Assembly (NCBI RefSeq): GCF_900166965.1
Contig: NZ_FUZI01000002.1
Location: 496,001-560,000 of the forward strand
Source of the DNA: Photobacterium piscicola
GTDB lineage: Bacteria; Pseudomonadota; Gammaproteobacteria; Enterobacterales; Vibrionaceae
Direction of reading: 5' to 3'
DNA length: 64,000 nt
Shown: positions 9,432 through 18,439 of the stretch, piece by piece
Layout: each line of letters begins with the position of its first letter
How positions within the stretch are numbered: position 1 is the first letter of the stretch
Notes under the pieces: generated by a model
The model's database searches: none
Told to the model about the DNA's origin: nothing
What the model saw: the letters and a program-made list of their open reading frames with translations, nothing else
Position numbers and translations under genes: made by a program

Positions 9432-10589
9432 TCATGAAATAATTTCTTTGACCTTAGAGATATAGTTATCATTTGAATAATCCTGATAAAATTTATCTAA
9501 AGTCGATTGCTCTTCTTTTTTTGTATTTAAATTATCAAAAACAAATTGAATAGATTTCGGACTAAAATCATCCATCAATATTGAAAGATTAAGCTTATCT
9601 GCAATCTCAACCATACCACCATAATTCATAGTTAATACTTTACAGCCAGCAAAAACACCTTCAACCAAGGTTAATGGTGCATTTTCATAACATAATGACG
9701 GTAATAATACATATGAAGAGTTTTCAAAAATAGATTTTACAATTTCAAATTTTTGTAACCCATGTAATACAATAGTAATATTTTGCTCTTTCAGAGTATC
9801 AACTAGTCTCTCAATATCATCAAAATAAGGACCTTTTCCAATAATGTTGATAGTAATATGCTTAGGTGATACTAATTTTGAGTCAGCTATCGATTTAATA
9901 AAATCATAAATTCCTTTATCTTTACTTAAACGCCCAGCAAAGGTAATAACAACGTCATCATTATCAAGTTGACACGATGAAATAGTTGCAGATGTCGGAT
10001 TATGTACAACACTTACAATAGAAGGATCGAATCGCTTGACTACTTGCTTATAAATAAATTCACTCGGACACATAAAATGATCAAACGTTTTTTGCAAATT
10101 CAATACAGAATAATATGGATACCACTGCACTAACCTTGCCAATCCATAAATATAGCTACGTCTATCAAGTTTTTTAGTCACTAATTGTTTAAATGAAGGT
10201 GGATCTTTAAAGAATTTTTTTTCTGTATTTTCATAATAAGATAAAGAATTTGAAGCAGAAACTATATGGTAATCATGAACAGTCATAATTACTTTAGCTC
10301 CAGTTTTTTCTTTATATTTATTAATTTCAACTAAAAAAAACGGACTCCATAAGTGATCAAAGTTATGGATTAAAATAATTTCTGGCTTACTAATTGCTAA
10401 TTTTTTTCTAATTATATCAATCGCGCTATAATTGCAACAATATCCTACAGCATTAAACTTAAAATAATCATCACCAAAAATATAATCAACATTATAACCT
10501 TGATCTGAGAATAATAATCCAGACTGTGTTGCTACATGTCCAGCACCACCTCCTCGATGATCACTAATAACCAGAATTTTTTTACTCAT
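9432..10589 (-). CDS. GT4-family glycosyltransferase
   Basis: GT-B glycosyltransferase of the GT4 group. The N-terminal domain opens with KKILVISDHRGGGAGHVATQ, a glycine-rich acceptor-side loop. The C-terminal domain has VITFAGRLSKDKGIYDFIKS and the donor motif LPSLCYENAPLTLVEGVFAG with conserved glutamates. 385 aa, no membrane segments, so it probably acts at the inner face of the membrane on a lipid-linked oligosaccharide. Only a few bases separate it from the next glycosyltransferase gene upstream. Base composition is very AT-rich, as in the rest of the central locus. The sugar specificity cannot be read. Confidence 0.87.
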   Translation of the reverse strand: MSKKILVISDHRGGGAGHVATQSGLLFSDQGYNVDYIFGDDYFKFNAVGYCCNYSAIDIIRKKLAISKPEIILIHNFDHLWSPFFLVEINKYKEKTGAKVIMTVHDYHIVSASNSLSYYENTEKKFFKDPPSFKQLVTKKLDRRSYIYGLARLVQWYPYYSVLNLQKTFDHFMCPSEFIYKQVVKRFDPSIVSVVHNPTSATISSCQLDNDDVVITFAGRLSKDKGIYDFIKSIADSKLVSPKHITINIIGKGPYFDDIERLVDTLKEQNITIVLHGLQKFEIVKSIFENSSYVLLPSLCYENAPLTLVEGVFAGCKVLTMNYGGMVEIADKLNLSILMDDFSPKSIQFVFDNLNTKKEEQSTLDKFYQDYSNDNYISKVKEIIS

Positions 10590-10595
10590 TATTAT

Positions 10596-11666
10596 TTACT
10601 CTTTATTAATCAATTCTTCTAAAAGGTTAAAACTGTTTTCACTATTAAAATCACGGACGTCAGATAATGTCTTTCCGTTTAGAATTAATTCTAGTTTATC
10701 AACAAATATTTCCGTATTAAAACATGGAACCAAGTAGCCATTAATTCCATCACGAATAATTTCTTCAGGACCACTTTGACAGTCAAAAGAAACAACAGGA
10801 GTACCTGCAGTTAATGATTCTGCCAATACATTTGGATATCCTTCATAAAGAGAGGTTAATATCGTTACTTTTGCTCGATTATAATAACTATTAACATCAT
10901 TAGTTGAACGAACTCGTAATATTTTAATATTATATTTATTTTCTATGACAGATAATTCTTTATCTAATTGCTCTTCAAGAACACCTTTACCAACAATACA
11001 AACTTTAGCTTGCTCTTTATTAATAATGCTATCGATAACGGAAACTAAATACGGCAACCCTTTCTGCTTGCTTATTCTACCAACAAATAAAATATCAATA
11101 TCTTTCTCTACATTTTCTTTTTTATAAACACTAGTAGATACTGGATTATATATAACTGTAATTTTACTCTCAGGTACAGAAAGGTAATTTACCATGTCAT
11201 TTTTCATGTCATTGCATTGGGCAATAAAACAATCAATACGACGATATATTATTTTAGTTAATAAAATAGTCACCCATTTTTTTATTGAATTTTTAGATGT
11301 ATATAAATCTCGGCTTAGATAATTCACATTACGAGATATTAACTTAAATTTCTGTTTACAGCCAAATTGGCGATAGAACCATAATGCAATAGACATTTGA
11401 TGATTAAATACTATAACTGTATCAGAAAAGATAAAGTTTATAGCCTTTACCTTTTTAATCATCGATGAAGCATCATGACAACCTAAAGTTATAATCTCAA
11501 CACGCTTATCTACAAGATCAATATAAGAATCTTCATACTCTTTAAATATAACAATTCGTATCTTATAGCCATTATCTACCAAATAGTTTGCATAATTTAC
11601 ACAAACGCGCTCAGCGCCACCCTTCCTTATTGCATCAATAAATAAATCTATACTTTTTTGTGACAT
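10596..11666 (-). CDS. GT4-family glycosyltransferase
   Basis: GT-B glycosyltransferase. Seen: IDAIRKGGAERVCVNYANYL at the N-terminus (the GGAER loop common in GT4 enzymes), ILFVGRISKQKGLPYLVS opening the C-terminal domain, and LTSLYEGYPNVLAESLTAGTP with the E-x7-E motif; QSGPEEIIRDG follows. About 356 aa. I take the ATG at 11666 (MSQKSID); the longer frame opens with a TTG at 11699. Together with the other two GT4 genes and WecA this suggests a repeat unit of about four sugars, unless linkages are made by enzymes elsewhere. Confidence 0.87.
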   Translation of the reverse strand: MSQKSIDLFIDAIRKGGAERVCVNYANYLVDNGYKIRIVIFKEYEDSYIDLVDKRVEIITLGCHDASSMIKKVKAINFIFSDTVIVFNHQMSIALWFYRQFGCKQKFKLISRNVNYLSRDLYTSKNSIKKWVTILLTKIIYRRIDCFIAQCNDMKNDMVNYLSVPESKITVIYNPVSTSVYKKENVEKDIDILFVGRISKQKGLPYLVSVIDSIINKEQAKVCIVGKGVLEEQLDKELSVIENKYNIKILRVRSTNDVNSYYNRAKVTILTSLYEGYPNVLAESLTAGTPVVSFDCQSGPEEIIRDGINGYLVPCFNTEIFVDKLELILNGKTLSDVRDFNSENSFNLLEELINKE

Positions 11667-11712
11667 AATATAACCAAATAAATAATAGTAAGTAATCAAT
11701 AAAGGCTATTAA

Positions 11713-13101
11713 TTAAACCTTTTCTTTCGATAATAAAAATAAGATACAAGCAGGTATAATCATACTTACTATTAGCTTCATAGCTAAATCACCTATTGTT
11801 GAATCTATATTGATATAATGATTAACCAAAAAGCTAGAAATAACTATTGGAATAGTGATTAATAATAATCTCTTGAAATATTTTAATACAGGAAAATTGA
11901 AATATTTATATGAAACTATAATATTAACAAACCATTCAAATATGGTTGCAAATATTATGAAAAATAATACAACATAAATACCATAAGAATGGATAATGAA
12001 AAATAACACTCCAAGAATAAATTTAACAATCAATCTTATTTTAAAATATAAATCAGTCCGTCCTTCAACTGATAAAATATTACCAAATAAATTAGATAAT
12101 GGCACAATAAAGAAAGCAATAGCTAATATTGATAAAAAAGGACTAGCATCAATCCATCTTTCACCTAATAACTTCAATACTATATTATGAGAATTAAATG
12201 ATAACCATAATGTAATAGGTAAATAAACAGCTACAATATAAGAAGCTATATTATTTAAATTATCAAAATAACACTTATTATTATTTCTTAATTTACTAAT
12301 AATAGGGTAATTTACACGACGAACAACTGTTGTTATCGTCATAGATGGTACTTCTGTAAGTTTTGTAGCCTGATTATAAAAACCAAGATCCGTTACAGAA
12401 TAAAACTTACCAATACCCAAATTAAACATATATCTATACGCAACATCAACAACATTGCCTAGTAATAATTTATATCCAAAATTTAAATGTTCTAATAATA
12501 GTGGCATTTTAAAATGCCCAGTTGGTCTCCAACCGATCACATACCAAAAAATAGCACATCTAATAATAGATAAAACAACAGCTTGTGCAATTAAAGCCCA
12601 TACACCAAAGCCAAGTTTAGCTAAAATTAATGCAACTATACCACTGAAAATAACCGAAAATAATGTAATTTTAGCCTGTGTTTTGAAATTAAGATCGATT
12701 GTTAATTTTACACGTTGAATTTGTTCCAATGCAGTAAATATAATACTTAATGCATATACTTTGAGGTAAATTTCAGCTTGAGGTAAATTTAAAAAATGCG
12801 ATAAAAATCCTGATGATAAGAAAATAATAACATAAAGCAATATACCAAGTGTTATATTAAAAATGAATACTGATGTAAAATCATCGGCAGATGGTTTAGA
12901 TTTTCTAATTAGACTACTATTTAAACCACCGTTACCTATAACATTCGATAAATATACAACGACTGAAATTAAACCAATCACACCAAAATCAGCAGGAGTC
13001 AGTAGTCGAGCTAACATGATGGTAATAATTAATTGGCTACCCTGAGAGCCAACACCATCAATAAAGCTCCAAAAAAAAGCTTTGAATTCTCGAATATTCA
13101 C
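11713..13101 (-). CDS. WzxC-like polysaccharide flippase (MOP superfamily)
   Basis: Multi-pass membrane protein (about twelve to fourteen segments) of the polysaccharide-exporter branch of the MOP superfamily, expected to flip lipid-linked repeat units to the periplasm. Seen: N-terminal AFFWSFIDGVGSQGSQLIITIMLARLLTPADFG, typical of WzxC-like proteins, then GNGGLNSSLIRK and a later GFYNQATKLTEVP. 462 aa. It lies 18 bases after the Wzy-like gene and just before the glycosyltransferases, the usual Wzx/Wzy arrangement. Confidence 0.88.
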   Translation of the reverse strand: MNIREFKAFFWSFIDGVGSQGSQLIITIMLARLLTPADFGVIGLISVVVYLSNVIGNGGLNSSLIRKSKPSADDFTSVFIFNITLGILLYVIIFLSSGFLSHFLNLPQAEIYLKVYALSIIFTALEQIQRVKLTIDLNFKTQAKITLFSVIFSGIVALILAKLGFGVWALIAQAVVLSIIRCAIFWYVIGWRPTGHFKMPLLLEHLNFGYKLLLGNVVDVAYRYMFNLGIGKFYSVTDLGFYNQATKLTEVPSMTITTVVRRVNYPIISKLRNNNKCYFDNLNNIASYIVAVYLPITLWLSFNSHNIVLKLLGERWIDASPFLSILAIAFFIVPLSNLFGNILSVEGRTDLYFKIRLIVKFILGVLFFIIHSYGIYVVLFFIIFATIFEWFVNIIVSYKYFNFPVLKYFKRLLLITIPIVISSFLVNHYINIDSTIGDLAMKLIVSMIIPACILFLLSKEKV

Positions 13102-13119
13102 AAAAACAGATCCCTTTGT

Positions 13120-14331
13120 TTACTCGACTTCACTTTTGGTTCCATTGTCTGACTCCTCTAATTCTGGTTTATTATTAAAGACTAAAAAGAAATAGAATAT
13201 AAATCCAAAGTATAAAAAACTTAATTTAGTTAATAATATAACTAAAAACATAATTCTATTGAGTAATGTTTTAGATTTAATAAATAAATAAGATATTATT
13301 ATTGCTAATCCAGCAAATCCAAATTTAATGATAAAGAATAACCACATACCATTATCATTCAACGAAGCTATACCTAATTTAAATATATCTCCTGTTGTGT
13401 TCATTATATGTGCAGCTTCAGGCATAATACCTAAAGCACCATTGCCAAAGATAAGGATCATTAAATTCTGATCAAATACCATATCATTCAAATTACTACG
13501 AATATCTTGAGCATCACCACCCAATGAAGTTAGGCGCTGAATAGCAATACCTATAATAGCAGCCACAAGTAATGGGGATAACAAAAACAAAATATATTTC
13601 AAGTAACTCGCTTTACTGCGTAAAAGGAAATAACCAATAATGATTAATCCATAAACAATTGCGGCAACAGAAAAAGATAAAATAATAGATAAAGCAGAGA
13701 AAATAACTAATTTATCTACTTTCGGATTTAAATAAAGTTTGGATGCTAAAAGAACAACAATAAATCCGGCATACGTTGATGGTTCTTCATAGAATCCAGT
13801 ACAACGATATATATTACCAATAAGAGGGACAAAGATATCACTGCCATATCGTGATGACTCCCCTGTTATTAATTTTAATGGATCAATATAAATACCAGTA
13901 GGGAATACTATTATAAATTGAATAAAGAACATCGATAAATTAAGAATTAAAACATATTTAATCATTCTTTCTAATTTATCGGTATCCCCTTTTAAAAATA
14001 CAAAAGTACTATATACCGAGAATAACTTTACGATCATACCCACAGTAAAACTATAATAAGTATAATTTATTAGATTATGTATATGAGGGTAAATTTTAAG
14101 TAGTGAAGGTAACGCAATTAGTGCAATAATTCCAGAAAGCAATATAAAGGACTTAGTACTCTGACTATCAATCTTATGATCACTATAAGTAAAGTGTAAT
14201 ACCCACCCTATAGCTATTAATGGAATCATTAAGTCATATCTTAACTCATTAATGTTTTCCATAAATCCGATAAAGATAATTGCTACAGATATCCAAAATA
14301 CAACTTGGCTTATTTTAGTATTTGACATCAT
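13120..14331 (-). CDS. Probable Wzy-type polysaccharide polymerase
   Basis: Integral membrane protein with about ten to twelve hydrophobic segments and a longer central loop containing GSDIFVPLIGNIYRCTGFYEEPSTYAGF. The FYEEPS(T/A)YA motif recurs in Wzy-like O-antigen or capsule polymerases. These are poorly conserved, so the call rests on topology, this motif and position between the flippase and the chain-length regulator. 403 aa. The C-terminus is charged and soluble. Expected role: periplasmic polymerisation of flipped repeat units. Start MM is ambiguous by one codon. Confidence 0.72.
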   Translation of the reverse strand: MMSNTKISQVVFWISVAIIFIGFMENINELRYDLMIPLIAIGWVLHFTYSDHKIDSQSTKSFILLSGIIALIALPSLLKIYPHIHNLINYTYYSFTVGMIVKLFSVYSTFVFLKGDTDKLERMIKYVLILNLSMFFIQFIIVFPTGIYIDPLKLITGESSRYGSDIFVPLIGNIYRCTGFYEEPSTYAGFIVVLLASKLYLNPKVDKLVIFSALSIILSFSVAAIVYGLIIIGYFLLRSKASYLKYILFLLSPLLVAAIIGIAIQRLTSLGGDAQDIRSNLNDMVFDQNLMILIFGNGALGIMPEAAHIMNTTGDIFKLGIASLNDNGMWLFFIIKFGFAGLAIIISYLFIKSKTLLNRIMFLVILLTKLSFLYFGFIFYFFLVFNNKPELEESDNGTKSEVE

Positions 14332-14476
14332 ATTTATTAAATCATAATGTGAAGTGAGATGTATAATAAATTACCAAGTTATACATTATAATTTGGTAAT
14401 TTATTGTATATATAATCAGTAAATATAATGAAAAACAGAACTAAGTATTTAACTTTATATTTAATCAATATGGAAT

Positions 14477-15376
14477 TTAATAAGAGGGGTCGCCTTCCCA
14501 TAAGCGGCCTAACCAAAGATCGTATGCTTTATTTGTAAGCCCTGAACGGCCACTTCCCTGAGCAAAAGTCAATTCACCAAAGTAAATAGCACCATCGACA
14601 TTATAGAAATCAACACGAACATAACTAAATGGTTCAGCTAATGTTTTAGCTGCAGTTAACATTAGATCGTAATTCTTAGGCATTTCAATTGATGTTTTAA
14701 TGCATACGCCAGTATCTGAGTACAAAGTATAGAATGGAAGCCAATTCAATTCATCATCAAAGAAAGAACGAGTATGATTACCACTACGGTCAAAATCTAT
14801 TTGTACAATGATTTTAAAACTACCATCATTTTGTTTGAAAACATGGAATTTATAATCACGAACATCAGTTTCGCCTTCTTGAGGAGATAACCTTTTTTCA
14901 ACTAATACACCTCGTTTTATGTCACTATACCAAGGTTCATTTAGCTGCTTACCATAATCTACTTTTAATTGATTATTTACATCATCAACCTTACGAGTAA
15001 TCTCATCATCTGTAGCTTCAGTTGTGATTAAATAAACTGGTCCAGAATTATGATTCGCTTTTAATAACAAATCACCTTTATCAGCAAGAATTTCTTTAAT
15101 TTTATCTACAGTAATACTATCGCCAACATAATAGTTTTCAATAATGTAATCTGAAGATAGTTTTTCTGCTACATATTCTTTAGATTTAATCTTATCAGCA
15201 CAAACACTAAATAATTCATGTTTAGGGTTATGCTTGCGATAGTTTATTTTTTCATTATATGTTTTAGGGTTTTTAAATGATGGTATATAACCAGTTTCAC
15301 GTATAAAACTAAAGTTATATCTTAATTCTCTAGCTAATTTACTTTTATTACAAATGAGATTAATTATTTTACGCAT
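14477..15376 (-). CDS. TupA-like ATP-grasp protein (second)
   Basis: ATP-grasp protein of the TupA type, paralogous to the gene at 5477. Seen: PKTYNEKINYRKHNPKHELF, ADKIKSKEYVAEKL, LLLKANHNSGPVYLI, VLVEKRLSP, VRDYKFHVFKQ, and the acidic C-terminal FSYVRVDFYNVDGAIYFGELT followed by GSGRSG. 299 aa. It is placed between the Wzc and Wzy genes, about 80 and 145 bases away. Having two TupA-type genes at opposite ends of the locus suggests two different ligations or acceptors rather than simple redundancy; that is inference. Confidence 0.8.
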   Translation of the reverse strand: MRKIINLICNKSKLARELRYNFSFIRETGYIPSFKNPKTYNEKINYRKHNPKHELFSVCADKIKSKEYVAEKLSSDYIIENYYVGDSITVDKIKEILADKGDLLLKANHNSGPVYLITTEATDDEITRKVDDVNNQLKVDYGKQLNEPWYSDIKRGVLVEKRLSPQEGETDVRDYKFHVFKQNDGSFKIIVQIDFDRSGNHTRSFFDDELNWLPFYTLYSDTGVCIKTSIEMPKNYDLMLTAAKTLAEPFSYVRVDFYNVDGAIYFGELTFAQGSGRSGLTNKAYDLWLGRLWEGDPSY

Positions 15377-15455
15377 TACTTATATCTTTATATAAAGGGA
15401 AATTATAATTATGGCAATTACTTGCCATAATTATTTTGAAATTAAAAATAACTTA

Positions 15456-17564
15456 TCAATACTTTTTAAAGATAGCTTGATTACTTGTTTTCTTCATTGC
15501 GTTATTTAAAACAAATCCATCAACTTCAATACCATTATCTTCAAACTTTTGCTTAGCTTGTTCGATATCTTTTAAAGTATCCTCACCATAACTGCCAACC
15601 ATTACTGTTGTACCAACAGTAGCACCGATAATCGCAGCATCAACAACAGCTAATACTGGTGGTGAATTAACAATAACAACATCATAGTGTTCAGAAGCCC
15701 ATGCTAATAATGTTTTAAATTGATCATGCATTAGCAATTCGGCAGGTGAATGTACATGTTCGCCACCAGAAATATAATCTAGATTAGCAATTGTAGATGT
15801 CTTTATTACTGTTTTCAGATCATTTTTACCACTAAGTAGCTCAGCTAAACCATTTGCTTGCTTACCATTTAGTGTTGATGCAATTTTACCTTTACGCATA
15901 TCGGCATCAATAATTAACACTCGCTTACCTGCTTCAGCCATTAATGCTGCAACATTAGTAATAACAAATGTTTTTCCTGATTTAACCATTGAACTAGCGC
16001 TTGTTAATAATACTGTATTATTACTTGCATTATTCATTGCTAACAACATGCGGTTACGTAACATACGTAGTGCTTCAATTGAGATATCATCTGAATCAAC
16101 TTCCGCTAAAATCGCATTTGGCAGCTTCTTCGTTTTTGGAACTGAAGCAAAAACAGGTAAACCCATTAGTTTTAATTGCTGAGGATCAACAACAGTATTA
16201 TTTAAAATAACACGGAATAATGCGATTAATGCACCAAGAATCAGGCCAATAATAGCAGGAGCAACAACGAGCATTACACGGTTAGGTGCAATAGGCTTAA
16301 CACTACTTGATGCTGTATCAATAATTTGAACACTTGCAGAACTACTAGCTTTAACTATATCAAGCTCTTGAATTTTATTAAGAATTTGCATATATGTTTG
16401 CTGGTTAACATCAACATGGCGCGTTAAGCGAATAATTTCACGTTGTGTTTCTGGCATTTGATCAATTTTACGAGTTAAACGATTCTTTTGAGCCAGTAAA
16501 TCATTACGTTTTTCAATTAATGCTTTATAAAGTGGATGCTCTTTAGTATAGCTTCGTGAAATATCGGCCTCTTGGAAACTCAATTCATTAATTTGACCCG
16601 TTAAAGCAACAAGCTCGTCAAGTGAAGATTTTGCTTGCAATTCTATATTAACTGATTGATTAGCTTCACGGTATTGATTTAACTTATTTTCAGCCGTGGT
16701 TAATTCCGCTTTGATTGCTGGTAGACGTCCTTCTAAAAACGCTAAGCTCTTATCTGCACTTGCCGCAGCTCGGTCTGCATTCAATAAGTAATAGTTTTCA
16801 CTGATACTATTCAGAATACGTTGAGTCTTTAGTCGGTTCTGACCCTTTAGTGAAACTTCAACAATACCGGTATCTTTACCTTTTTCAGCTGCAATTAATG
16901 ATTCTTGGAAATAAGTAATAATATCAAAGCGAGAAATTTGTTTAACTGTAAAAGTGTCATTATTCGCACCAGTTAACGCTGTTACCAATAAATCATAACC
17001 TTGTTCTTTAACTGGTTGCCCTACAAAACCCGTTAATTTAACGTTTGCATTATCTTCATCAGTTAATGCAAATTCACCAGTATCTATATTAACAATCTTT
17101 AACTGGTAAACATTTTTTTGTGCGTTAGTAGGCATAGAGAAGTGCGCTACAGTTGCACTACTTTGAGTATGAGTTAATCGTGCAAAACCTTTACCAAAAA
17201 TAGGGAAGTAATCAGGAGTAACTGACGTTGTTAGGTTTAATTTATCGACTGTTTTACCAATAACGCGACGAGATTTAATTAACTCTATCTCGGTAACTGC
17301 TGATGATTCAGTTGTAAATTCTTTTGCCATCGCTTCTCCAAAAGCAGGAGAGCCATCACTTTTTGAATCAACTTGAATCAATACATCAGATCTATAAATA
17401 GGAGTAGCAAAAACAGAATAAATCAGACCTAATAAAGTAAAAACTAGGGTTAAAGCAAGAATAGATTTTTTACTATCTCGCAAAACACCAAAAATCTTAC
17501 CTAAGTCGATTTCTTCATTCGCTGTCGAAATGGATTTTACTTGTTTATTACTAATGGCAGTCAT
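15456..17564 (-). CDS. wzc: Wzc-like polysaccharide co-polymerase / tyrosine autokinase with degenerate kinase site
   Basis: Inner-membrane chain-length regulator of Wzy-dependent polysaccharide export. An N-terminal Wzz domain has two membrane segments (near residues 30-50 and 420-445) around a large periplasmic helical region. The C-terminal BY-kinase domain shows Walker A (SSMVKSGKT, about 524-532) and A' (VLIIDADMRKG, about 550-560). Two key features are altered: the Walker B Asp, IDTPP in E. coli Wzc, is Asn here (VIVNSPP, residue 633), and the C-terminal Tyr cluster is missing, leaving one terminal Tyr (KKY). The ATG at 17564 is preferred over the TTG at 17576. No wza or wzb neighbours. 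First gene after the ops element. Confidence 0.87.
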   Translation of the reverse strand: MTAISNKQVKSISTANEEIDLGKIFGVLRDSKKSILALTLVFTLLGLIYSVFATPIYRSDVLIQVDSKSDGSPAFGEAMAKEFTTESSAVTEIELIKSRRVIGKTVDKLNLTTSVTPDYFPIFGKGFARLTHTQSSATVAHFSMPTNAQKNVYQLKIVNIDTGEFALTDEDNANVKLTGFVGQPVKEQGYDLLVTALTGANNDTFTVKQISRFDIITYFQESLIAAEKGKDTGIVEVSLKGQNRLKTQRILNSISENYYLLNADRAAASADKSLAFLEGRLPAIKAELTTAENKLNQYREANQSVNIELQAKSSLDELVALTGQINELSFQEADISRSYTKEHPLYKALIEKRNDLLAQKNRLTRKIDQMPETQREIIRLTRHVDVNQQTYMQILNKIQELDIVKASSSASVQIIDTASSSVKPIAPNRVMLVVAPAIIGLILGALIALFRVILNNTVVDPQQLKLMGLPVFASVPKTKKLPNAILAEVDSDDISIEALRMLRNRMLLAMNNASNNTVLLTSASSMVKSGKTFVITNVAALMAEAGKRVLIIDADMRKGKIASTLNGKQANGLAELLSGKNDLKTVIKTSTIANLDYISGGEHVHSPAELLMHDQFKTLLAWASEHYDVVIVNSPPVLAVVDAAIIGATVGTTVMVGSYGEDTLKDIEQAKQKFEDNGIEVDGFVLNNAMKKTSNQAIFKKY

Positions 17565-17716
17565 GAATGATTTCAATCCGAAATGGTTAACTAAAAGGAA
17601 TTTTTAAAAATTTTCGATTAAATAATAAGAGTATTTAACTACATCTAAGACATTATTTACTCTATCGATGAGTTCTCAGACAGACAAACAATGAAGATAT
17701 ATGCCAATAATCAAAT

Positions 17717-17746
17717 ACGCTACCGCCCTAAGGTTACAGCCCCTCA
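17717..17746 (-). promoter_or_regulatory. ops / JUMPstart element (RfaH recruitment site)
   Basis: The minus strand reads GGCGGTAGCGT (17727-17717), an exact ops core. It is preceded by GGGGCTGTAACCTTAG, which resembles the JUMPstart context GCTGTTAAGCCAAG. The element lies about 150 bases upstream of the wzc start. In enterics and vibrios ops pauses RNA polymerase and recruits RfaH, which suppresses termination in long polysaccharide operons. It implies one long transcript from wzc toward wecA. Confidence 0.9.
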
Positions 17747-17835
17747 TTTGCGTTTATCTTACTTCATCTTTTATTTTTTCGTGTTAAATCTATTTATGAC
17801 CATATAAAAACCTTTAAATCACGGATATATATGGC

Positions 17836-17900
17836 GGTTAATTAACAATCACATTAAATAATAAAATTAATTAACCAATAAACATTTAATGGTTAATTAA
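17836..17900. repeat. Three GGTTAATTAA motifs
   Basis: GGTTAATTAA occurs at 17836-17845 and 17891-17900 and inverted (TTAATTAACC) at 17867-17876, spaced about 24-31 bases, just upstream of the ops element. It could be a regulator-binding cluster, but the region is AT-rich and chance is not excluded. Confidence 0.5.
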
Positions 17901-18439
17901 TTTCCATTGATACAATTGTTTTCAAACGTGACAACAATAAAGAAAATAATAAACCAACACCATTTAAATCTTTTGAATTAACAAGAAAACCTAAAATAAA
18001 AAAATAAAATACATAAGAATCAACATGATAAAGAATAGTGAACACTAACAATAAATTAAAATCAAAAAGAATATTAAAATAAAAAAAATAATTTAAGTAC
18101 TAAAAACAAGCATAGCAATAATTATTACAATGTTTACCATGTCAATTATTTGCACAGTGAATACATTAACGACAATTATTAACTATAATTAAATACGACA
18201 TAAAAGAAATAAATATACACTTAATAAAAAACACTTATACTACATCAAATAAAACTCATTATTTAATAAAACTTTTACTTATATCATCTAATAAATTAAA
18301 AAAACCTATAATTTAAATAACGAATTTTGCTAATTTCAAAAGCTTATTTTCATTTGTTTTTTGGGCTTTACTATATATGTCTTATTATATTTGATATAAG
18401 ATTTTCTAAATATCAGTCATCTATATTTAGGGTATTCAT

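Larger units (their letters stand above)
17565..18439. other. Gene-free AT-rich leader of the polysaccharide locus
   Basis: About 870 bases with no credible ORF on either strand. It holds the ops/JUMPstart element on the minus strand, three copies of a GGTTAATTAA motif, and further out a very AT-rich tract. The promoter of the polysaccharide operon is expected upstream of 17746 on the minus strand, and that of the 18440 gene near its right end; I cannot fix either with confidence. Confidence 0.6.
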
